From contig NC_044012.1 in NCBI RefSeq assembly GCF_900496995.4, positions 26,053,606 through 26,117,605 on the forward strand: a DNA stretch of 64,000 nt, in the 5' to 3' direction. The notes under the pieces were generated by a model that was not told where the DNA came from, made no database searches, and was given only the letters and a program-made list of their open reading frames with translations. The stretch's first letter is position 1. Every line of letters starts with the position of its first letter. Below, piece by piece: positions 56,501-64,000 of the stretch. Source of the DNA: Aquila chrysaetos chrysaetos. Its lineage: Eukaryota > Chordata > Aves > Accipitriformes > Accipitridae. The translations under genes and the position numbers were made by a program.

Positions 56501-57500
56501 CAAGGTGGAACAATGCGGCCCTTTCCCAGATGGCAGGGAGGCTCCAGCAACCCCAGCTGGCCAGGAATGAGCTCTGAGGGCCCATTAATCACTCCCGGAG
56601 CCGGAGCGGGAGTGAGAGGACGGCCCGGGGCAGCTGGCTGCAGGGGGAAGGGAGAGCAGAGGCGGCCCATACCCGGCAGCGATCCCCAAGCCCTGCTGGG
56701 TCACAAGGTCCCAAACTTGGCCACAGCTCCTGCACTCCCAAGGTTATACCTCAAGGCTGCTCCAGTGACTCACACAGCCCATTGAGCCATGTAAAAAGGG
56801 GGGGCACTGACCGCCCCCAGCTCTGTGCCAGGACCCAGGGGACCAGCACAGGCTGGGATCCACCTCCCTCAAGTCTCCATGGCCATTGCAGGATGCAGCA
56901 TTGTGTCTCCTTGCCATTTTGTAGGTGGAGACAGAGAGGGAGCTGGAGCAGCCCCGAGGCTGCTCAAGCCACCCCAGGGAATAGGCTGGAGCTGGGCTTC
57001 CCAGTGACACCTGCAGTCTGGAGCCCAGCTGAGAGGTAGAAAAATACACGGTTGGACAAACGTCACTGGCTGAGCTGAGCTGCATGGAGCACCACAACGA
57101 TGGCTCCTAGATGGGCTCCTCCAAGAGAGCTAAGACACTTGATAAAAAAAGGAGGGAGAAGCTGGTCAGACTGTGGGGGGGGGTCCCTCCCAAGGTGCCC
57201 CAACCTCTGTGTTCCAGCTTACAGCTCTGGCTGCCCTTTCCCGCCCTTCTTCCTCACCCAGCAGCTCTGACTGAGCTCCGCCTGGACCATGCATTTCTGG
57301 ATGCTGTGGAGAGGATGTTGCCAGACACCCCCTACCTGGTGCCTCGGCTTTATGGGACACCACGGTGGCAGGGAGGTGACCCAAAGGGACCCAGAACACA
57401 TGGGCTGAGCTGCGTCAGGGCTCAGACAGGGCAGGATTCCCCCCGCAGCCCGGCCTGGGACGCCCCTGCCCCATCGCCCCTCCCAAACCCTCCTCCCCAT
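53530..57500. other. Intergenic region after NHLH1, no gene recognised
   Basis: GC-rich DNA with no exon I can assign. A long minus-strand open frame (55573-56670, 365 codons) is proline/glycine-rich, without recognisable domains. A weak reversed MIR-like pattern (CCATTTTGTAGGTGGAGACAGAG) is at about 56915-56940. Confidence 0.6.
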
Positions 57501-57524
57501 TAAGGGAAAACAAGCCATTTAAAT

Positions 57525-57660
57525 CCGACCAATGGCGTGCGCCAGGAGGAGAGCGCCTCTCGCCATTGGGCAGCGCGAGGGGGGGGGCGGGCCCGGTCCG
57601 TTCCCACCCTCGCTCATTGATATAAAGCGTCGGACAGTCCGGCTAGGCTGTTCCGGGCAG
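57525..57660 (+). promoter_or_regulatory. Strong TATA/CCAAT promoter, gene uncertain (possibly VANGL2 or a noncoding RNA)
   Basis: CCAAT at 57529-57533, an inverted CCAAT (ATTGG) at 57565-57569, a GC-box-like GGGGGGCGGGCC at about 57582-57593, and TATAAAG at 57621-57627 predict initiation near 57650 on the + strand. Downstream sequence is CpG-rich. No coding exon follows within the window, so the transcript is unknown. Confidence 0.5.
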
Positions 57661-57842
57661 GTGGTGTGCCCCCGCTGCGGGGTTCTCCACGCGTGGAGGC
57701 TGTCGGGGGTCCTACGCTTCCCGGTCTCCCCCTCGCCTAATGGAGAGACTGGCTTTGCGGGGCGCTCTGCGTGAGGGTCCCTGGCCCGTGGGGGCATACG
57801 GGTGATTGGGGGTCCTTCCCTCTGGAGCAGGTGGGGGTGCTG

Positions 57843-57858
57843 CCCCCCCCCCCCCCCG
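57843..57858. repeat. Poly(C) tract
   Basis: Sixteen consecutive C, 200 bp downstream of the TATA promoter; the length may be uncertain in an assembly. Confidence 0.9.
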
Positions 57859-58940
57859 AACCCATGCTTCCAGGCTCCTTCCCACGGGTCCTGCTGGGTG
57901 AGGGGATGGTGCTGCCCCAGAGCACTGGGCCCTAAGACCTCCCCCCCCCGCCAAGGGACCCCCACACCTAGTGTGGGGGCTTGCATGGGGCACAGTTTGT
58001 CCTTTCCAGCCCCCCCAGCTCCCTCTCTGCAAACGGGTGGTCTGCAGGTATGTGCTGAGCTGCTGTCCCCTGTGTGTGTCCCCCATCCCTCTTTGCTCCC
58101 AGTGCATCCCTTGTCCCTGGGGAGCTGGGAGATGGGCTGGGGAGGGGGGTCTTCCAGGTGCTCCCACCCAGCCCAGTGCAGCAGAGGGTCAGGGGCTCCT
58201 ACATGCTGTGACCTGTTCCTGGGCCAAGCCCAGACACCTTCACCACGAGGGTCCTGGGTGGGCTGTCCACCCAGACACACTGGGGGACAGAGCCAGACCT
58301 AGGTGATGGACTCAGTTTTCATCAGTTGGGGGATCCAAGGACCACAGGGAGTCACTTGTTCACACACACACCCTTCTTCCCCCCCACAAAAACCAGCCTG
58401 GCCTGGCCCAAAGGTGGGAGCAGGACCATGACCCCGGTGGGCTGTTACCCCTTTGGGGGCACCTCTGCCAGGGTGAAGGCTTGTCCTTTTCCCCCACCCT
58501 GCCCCACCGGCCTGGCCCTGCTTATGCCTGGGTGCAGAGGGGCAGTTGGGGGCATGATAACTCCCCCCCGGGCCAGGGGGTCACCTGGGCTGTGCATGAC
58601 CCCACCGAATTCGGGGGAGATGCCAGTGGGGCTTAACCCTGAGCTCCACCACACCACCTCCCCCTCCAGCAGTGGGGACCTCCCCGGGACACCCACTACC
58701 ACCACCCTCCCGCCATCCTTATCCCAAAAGCCCTGGCTGCAGGTCGAGGACCGGAGGGGACCCCGCTCCCCACCTGCAGGTACGGGGGGAGGGAGCCGGG
58801 ACCTGGGGCCTTCTTCCCCCCTAAAGACAATGGCCCCGGAGGGGCGCCGGGAGCGCGGAACGGAGACAATGGGCGGGAGCGGGGGGAGCGGCCGGGAACA
58901 GCGGCGGCGCGGGCGGGAGCTGCCGGTCTGGGGTGCGGCG

Positions 58941-58990
58941 GACCGGGGCCGGGGCCGGGACCGGGACCGGGGCCGTGACCGGGGCCGGGC
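58941..58990. repeat. GGGGCC/GGGACC hexanucleotide array
   Basis: About eight 6-bp units of GGGGCC, GGGACC and GTGACC type lie in the presumed VANGL2 CpG island. The G-runs could form G-quadruplexes on the + strand. Confidence 0.75.
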
Positions 58991-59047
58991 AGACGGCGTA
59001 GCGGAGTTGGGGGCGGGGGGGAGCCCGCTCCGCTGGGATTCGGGATT

Positions 59048-59103
59048 TCCTCCGCCTCCTCCTCTTCCTCCTCCTCCGCCGCCGCCGCAGCAGCAGCAGC
59101 CCC
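59048..59103. repeat. Compound trinucleotide repeat (TCC/GCC/GCA)
   Basis: Runs of TCC, then GCC (GCCGCCGCC), then GCA (GCAGCAGCAGCA) follow one another within the presumed first exon, 50-100 bp before the donor. Confidence 0.7.
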
Positions 59104-59261
59104 GGGATTTCGGTGCGGGGAGGGGGGGACGCGCACAAAGGTGCGGCGGCGATGGTAAGTGCGTGAAGGGGGGGGGAACGGGGGGAAACGGGGTGCGAGG
59201 TAGCTCCGCTGCAGCGCGGGAGGGGGGGGGCGGGTGGAACGGGGCCGGGTGAGCCGCGGTG

Positions 59262-59314
59262 CGGGGACCGGGGCCGGGGCCGGGGCCGGGCTCGGGCTCG
59301 GGCTCGGGCTCGGC
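59262..59314. repeat. GGGGCC array followed by GGGCTC array
   Basis: Three or four GGGGCC units pass directly into about four GGGCTC units, about 110 bp into the presumed first intron. Confidence 0.75.
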
Positions 59315-60219
59315 GCGTCCCTCCAGGAAGGGCCTGGGAAGCCGGGGACTTTCCTGGGCCGGCAGCCAGGCGGGGAGCGGCTGCTCGGCGAGCCCCGCTC
59401 CCGGCGGTGCCCCGCAGCGTGGCAGGGGGACATGCGGGGCTGCCAGGGGTTTTGTTTTTTTTTTTCTTCCTTCCCCCCCCAGCCCTTGAAGCAGGGGCCG
59501 GGGTGGGGAGGTGCTGAGGATGCACCCCGGGGATGGGCCCTGCTCCCAGGGTGCTGCTTATTCCCTTTTCGCAGGGCTCCGCTGGCCCTGGGAAACCTCC
59601 CCGGTGGGCGATGCAGCGGGGGCCACGTCCCCCCCAGTTGCACGCAGCCTGGCACCGGTGCTTGTGGCTTTCCGCTCTGCAGTGGGTCATGCTTATACTG
59701 GAGTTTACTGGCCAAGCTGCCCTGCTGCAGTCAACCACCCCTTGGCCTCCGAGCCCTTTGTGCCCAGCATGGGTGTAAGCACAGGGCTTCCTCCCTGCCT
59801 GCAACCCCTGCAAGCAACAGTTGACCGCAGCAGCAGCTGGGGGACAAGGGTGGGCACCTATGGGGTGTCCACCCCGCTACCTGCCCTGCACCAAGGCTGG
59901 GTGACTGCTCTGAGGACAGGGAAGTGAAAACGGCCGATGTTCCTGCCAGATCTGTGGGACCTGTGAGGCAGGGTCTGCCCGCTTCACCTGTCCCTGCCAG
60001 CACGCTCACCTGCTTCTGGGAGAGACCCGGCCGGATTCTGATCCGGTTTATCTTGGTCCCGTCCTGGCGCAGCACCCTGAGCCAACAGGGAGTTCCCTCC
60101 ATGCTACACCGGGTGCGAGCTCAGACATCGGCCCTGCTGCTGTGTCTGGGGTGAGAGGCTTTATTTCCTTGGGAGACGGCGTAGAGTCTGTTTCCCCCCC
60201 CAGGCCTTGGTATAATAAG

Positions 60220-60490
60220 CGAGGTGGAGGTTAAAAAAAAAAAAAGAAGAGTTAAATATTATCTTCGCGGAGCCTCTGGGGATGGCTGTTGCTTAATCAC
60301 AGCAATTCGGGATTGTGTTGGGACCGAGCTGGGCTCCGAAGCAGCCTGAGTCAGATGCGATCTCTGTGCAGCCGGGGCTTCTCCTGTGTATTTACACTGT
60401 CTTTGTGCTGGGGGGGGGGGCGTAGCTCAGGATGAGACTGGCTGATTTAATTAACAGATGACTTCATTGGAGCCAGCGATGGTTCTCGAC
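60220..60490. promoter_or_regulatory. Candidate intronic regulatory block
   Basis: AT-rich segments in a GC-rich setting: GTTAAATATTATC, GCTTAATCACAGCAATTC, TGAGTCAGATGC (AP-1-like TGAGTCA) and TGATTTAATTAACAGATG (homeodomain core beside an E-box-like CAGATG). Similar islands occur at 60770-60835 and 61200-61285. Confidence 0.25.
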
Positions 60491-62878
60491 CAGCTGTTGG
60501 ACCATGGGGTGGTTGTTTTAGGGTTGCAGGTCGCCAGGTCCCATGGGCAGCCCCCATCCTGAAGGCACGGCCCCGAGGATGGGCACGGGGCTGGGGGCAC
60601 TGGCTGCCCATCCCCGTGCTCCTTCTGGGCTCCCTTCAGCCATTTGAATGATTAGATGTGGTTTCTCATTTTCATCAGCTTGCAGACAATGGGGCCGGGG
60701 GGAAGGCAAGGAGCCCATCTCCCCTGTATCAGTCAGGGCTGAATCAACCCCAGGTCTTTAGTCCGAGTTAATTTTATATTTTGGTTCTGTTTTCTGAGGG
60801 CCGGAGCGGCTGGCAGATGCTTTATGGCTTTATTGTCCAGCCGGGATGCTTGGGAGAGGGCCTCGGAGAAAACCACGGGGTTTCGCTGCCCTTCCCTGGC
60901 TAGCCCCGTGCAAGTGCCAGCAATGAAGCAGTGAGTGCTCGGACCTGTGGGCGTCGTGGCACTGGGGCTGCCAGGGCAGCAGGACTAGCTGCCAAAATCC
61001 CCCACGCAAGGGATTTTTTTGCCTTGTACCCTCCAAAGGCGTTTGCTGCCTTGGGCTGAGCACGGCCCCACCTTGAGCACTGTGGTCAGTGGGTGAATGC
61101 GGTCACCTTGCTCCTTGCCTGGACCCAGACGGATCCCATCTCTACGCTGTTTTTCCAGGCTCCGAGACATGGATAATATTGTTGTCTGCCCACTGCAGCC
61201 TGGCAGGATTTAGTAGGGTTAAGCATTAGGCACCCAGAGCCTATGGAACAGAGCTATAATTGATCTAAAAGCGCAGTTGTTTATGCTGCGGGTGTCCCTT
61301 TGGGGTAGGAACTGGCCTTTTGGGTTGTAGCCTTGGGGACAGAGTTTCTGACAACGCTTTTGGAGAACGCGCTGAAATGAAAGTAACAGCCCGAACCATG
61401 AGCACGGACCCCCGCACCTCCTCAGCTTGCCCTGTCCAAGCATCCTGTTGCACCGCTCAGATGCTCGTGCCCACCGGAGAAGCAGCCTGGGACTCTGGCA
61501 TTTGCATTCTCCAGTGCCCCAGGGTGACTGTAGGTTTGTCACTTCATGCCAGCGTCCCACCCAGAGGTGCCACTGGCATGGCTGGAGGGGTGGTGGGAGC
61601 AGGAGGGGACCGGGAGATGTGATTTGGGCAGCAGGAGGGAGATCTGGAAGCCGCAGCACCTTGCCGCAGGACTGGCGATGTCCTGGGCATAATGATGCCA
61701 TCCCACCTCCGCTTGGACCCGGCACTGGAAACCACGAGGACAAAGCTGCCGCTCATCTTCCTGGGGAGCCCCGAGTGCTCCCCATGAGCTCGGGCTGAGG
61801 CAGACAGGGGCTACGAGGACGTGGAGTGTGGGCTGAGCCCCTCCGCCAGGCGCCGAGCCCTGGGAAGGGAGAGATGGAGCAGGTAAGCAGCCAGTGGGCG
61901 TCTGGAAGCGCAGCTGGGTGTAGGGCTGCAGTTAGGATCCCTTGGTGCCAGCAGGGCAGGTTTTGCAATGCAAATACCTTTCTCTTTGCATCGAGCCCCG
62001 TTCTCACGCAAATCCCTGGGTTTTGTACATTTTTTTATTTCCTCTGGTTCTAGATCTCGGTGCGGTCATTTTTACCTGCGCGGAGGCAGGTAGTGCATCC
62101 CCACCGCCCGATGCGTCTGCCACCTCCATCACTCCCAGACATGCAACGGGATTGAAATGCCGGGTGAAAGGCTGGGCTTTGTCCTGTAGTCGCACAGTGG
62201 GACTTCCCCACTGGAGGAAACTTGGTAGGGACCAAGCGCTTGAGGGACTGGACGTTCCTGTGGATATTGTAACAATCCCAAGTGATCGTAATTAAAGCTG
62301 GCAGTTTGGAAGGGATATTAAACCTTCTGCATCCAAGCTGACGCTGAGCAATTTGAGAGCAGAATGAGACCCCATGGGGGAGTTGGATTAAGCCACTCGG
62401 GCTTCCCATGGGCCTTTCCCGCGTCCCTCTGAAGCGCCCGGTCGTGCCAACGGACCAAAGAGCTGGAAGTTTGCAGATTCCTCCCAGCAGCGGCATCTCC
62501 CAGGGCTGGGGCTGGAGTGGCAGCAGCAGCGGGGGGCCCGGGGCGGCCACTTTCCCAGCCTGACACAGGGGGACTCGGCTGCGGAAGGAACGGAGCAGCC
62601 TCCGGGTTGAGGGACATGCCACAAGCTCATTGTGAAGCCTCAGCTCTGCCAGGTGAGAGGAGCTGCGGGGCTGGATACGACCCGTGGAGAAGAGAAGGAA
62701 AATTGTTGGTGTTTGTGCTTCTGGAAGGGGGTGCAAACAGGGGGAGGGCAGTGAATTGCCTTGGTGGCCTCTCCCCAGCTCCTCGGTAGGTGATGCATGG
62801 CCAGTGCTTGGGGCTTGAATAGACATGGTGGTAGGGGATCTGCTTTGACCCCCCAGCTCCTGCTTGGGGAGCCCATCT

Positions 62879-62897
62879 CCCCCCCCCCCCCCCCCCC
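62879..62897. repeat. Poly(C) tract
   Basis: Nineteen consecutive C. Confidence 0.9.
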
Positions 62898-63424
62898 ATC
62901 CAAGCAGAAGCACCCCTGGGGTTTTTCCCTCACCGTGCACCCAACCTTCTGCTCTTTCCGGGTCACCTGTGGATGCCCAGCTCTTGGTGCTGGCAGCCTA
63001 TTTGGTGCATATATGAAATATGGCCACTGCTCCATTCCCCCCTCTACCACCTCCCACTTCCCCGGCAGCGCGGGGCTTGAGGGGCCAGTGGCTGGCGGGG
63101 GAGCACGGTGGTTGCCAGCCAGGGAAGGCGTCTATTGTGCGGAGGCAGCAAGGCGTGTTTGCGTAGCCAAGCAAGCAAATGTGCTGGGCGCTTGGCTCAG
63201 CAGACCCATGTGCTGGGGCCGGGATGTGCCTCCCATTCCCAGACTGGTTTCGGAGGTGTGCCGGCGGCATCCCCACCGTGGGCATCGCTACTCCAGGGGT
63301 CCCCGGGCCAACCTCCCTGGTGTCGGCGTGGTGAGGGAAGACAGCCCAAAAATTATGGTGTGAGGCAGGGCTGAGGCTCGTGTTAGGTTTTCTGCCTGTT
63401 CATAAACAGCTATGGACTCCGGCT

Positions 63425-63520
63425 TGCTGTGTGCCGCAGTTTCCCCATCTCTGTCATGGGCAGAGCCATGCTTCCAGCCCTCCCAGGCTTATTGGGAGGA
63501 TAAACAGCGGTGGAGTCATG
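63425..63520 (+). mobile_element. MIR/L2-type retroposon remnant
   Basis: It shows GTGCCGCAGTTTCCCCATCT ... CTTATTGGGAGGATAAACAG in pieces, the L2/MIR block (CCTCAGTTTCCCCATCT ... TTGTGAGGATTAAA). A second fragment (TGTGACTCAGTTTCCCAGTC) follows at about 63558-63580, perhaps a separate insertion. Confidence 0.65.
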
Positions 63521-64000
63521 TGCCGGGAATCCAGGACCCCGGGGTCCACCTGGCTCGCTCTGTGACTCAGTTTCCCAGTCACCGTGATGCTTGTTGAGTC
63601 AAGCAGGAAAACACCTGCCCAGATGTGGCTGATGGTTCCTTCTGCTCCTGCTTGGCCCCAGTGGTGGGAAGCCAGTGATCATTGGTGTGCGAAGGGCTGC
63701 GTTCACACCCCTCTCATAGCCACATTAGAGCATCCTGACTTAATGCTGGTATTTATTCAATTGATCTAGATTTGCAGATGCTGGAAAAAGAGCACCGCTG
63801 GCATAAATTGCTGAGCTCTGGCGTGGGAGCAGGTGGATGCTCGCCGATCCGCTCCAGTGCGAAGGCAACCAGTTTGGTTCCAACCCTCTTGGCCAGGACA
63901 GAAGTTGTTCGGCTGCCGATTTCTCCCTCTGCCCTTCACTCAAAGTGGGTTTTTCTCAAGCAAATGTCATGCCTGGCTCTCGCGAGGTCTTGGCACTGAA

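Larger units (their letters stand above)
58700..59154 (+). other. VANGL2: CpG island and probable noncoding first exon, presumed VANGL2
   Basis: Very high CpG density, no TATA box, and a consensus donor GATG|gtaagtgcg at 59154/59155. In human the next gene after NHLH1, in the same orientation, is VANGL2 (planar cell polarity membrane protein), whose first exon is noncoding. No VANGL2 protein sequence occurs in the window, so the assignment rests on gene order. Confidence 0.4.
59155..64000 (+). other. Presumed first intron of VANGL2 (no coding sequence seen)
   Basis: The stretch runs to the window end without an exon I recognise; the conserved VANGL2 N-terminus is absent on both strands. It holds AT-rich islands (60220-60320, 60430-60490, 61200-61285) and MIR/L2 remnants near the right edge. 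Long open frames here (58696-59715 and 62050-62940, minus strand) are GC-driven. Confidence 0.4.

Noticed and set aside
55573-56670. 365-codon minus-strand open frame
   Set aside because: Proline/glycine/serine-rich translation without recognisable domain or codon bias; GC-rich DNA gives long stop-free runs by chance. RNA evidence would be needed.
59152-59154. ATG at the end of the presumed VANGL2 first exon as a start codon
   Set aside because: It abuts the donor and known VANGL2 coding begins in a later exon; without the next exon no coding claim is possible.
58696-59715. 339-codon minus-strand open frame across the CpG island
   Set aside because: The translation is made of Pro-Ala-Arg repeats produced by the hexanucleotide and triplet arrays; there is no family resemblance.
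62050-62940. 296-codon minus-strand open frame
   Set aside because: It crosses a poly(C) tract and shows no domain; interpreted as chance in GC-rich intron-like DNA.

Overview
This is a vertebrate nuclear genome window, most likely from a sauropsid (bird, possibly crocodilian or turtle). The reasons are spliced genes with GT-AG introns that are short for vertebrates, a CR1 retrotransposon tail of the bird/reptile type in a COPA intron, several old MIR/L2-like remnants, and GC-rich promoters and intergenic DNA of the kind found on microchromosomes. There are no prokaryotic features.

Layout. (1) 1-335: the last coding exon and 3' end of an S100 gene that reads as S100A11, + strand. (2) 348/815-21,687: the complete COPA gene (alpha subunit of the COPI coat), - strand. 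I traced 33 coding exons that join without a frame break into 1,224 codons plus stop, the human length. (3) 21,688-21,876: a 189-bp head-to-head CpG promoter between the COPA and NCSTN start codons. (4) 21,877-35,460: the complete NCSTN gene (nicastrin, gamma-secretase), + strand, 17 coding exons, 715 codons plus stop. (5) 35,460-46,340: intergenic DNA with no recognisable gene but several enhancer-like blocks. (6) 46,340-~53,520: NHLH1 (HEN1/NSCL1, neuronal bHLH factor), + strand, with a TATA/CCAAT promoter, a probable noncoding first exon, a ~3.4 kb intron and one coding exon of 134 codons. (7) 53,530-64,000: GC-rich DNA with a TATA/CCAAT promoter near 57.6 kb and a CpG island with a strong splice donor at 59,154/59,155. 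By gene order (COPA-NCSTN-NHLH1-VANGL2 in human) this is probably the 5' end of VANGL2, but no VANGL2 coding exon lies in the window.

COPA and NCSTN are housekeeping secretory-pathway genes sharing one promoter; NHLH1 and the presumed VANGL2 are developmental genes, which fits the enhancer-like sequence around them. The most unusual observations are a tandem, decaying duplication of the last coding bases of NHLH1 (stop codon included) into its own 3' UTR, S100A11 lying directly beside COPA with convergent and possibly overlapping 3' ends, and GGGGCC-like hexanucleotide arrays at the presumed VANGL2 promoter. Exon boundaries were read by eye from frame continuity, splice dinucleotides and family knowledge; untranslated exons, promoters and poly(A) sites are inferences.
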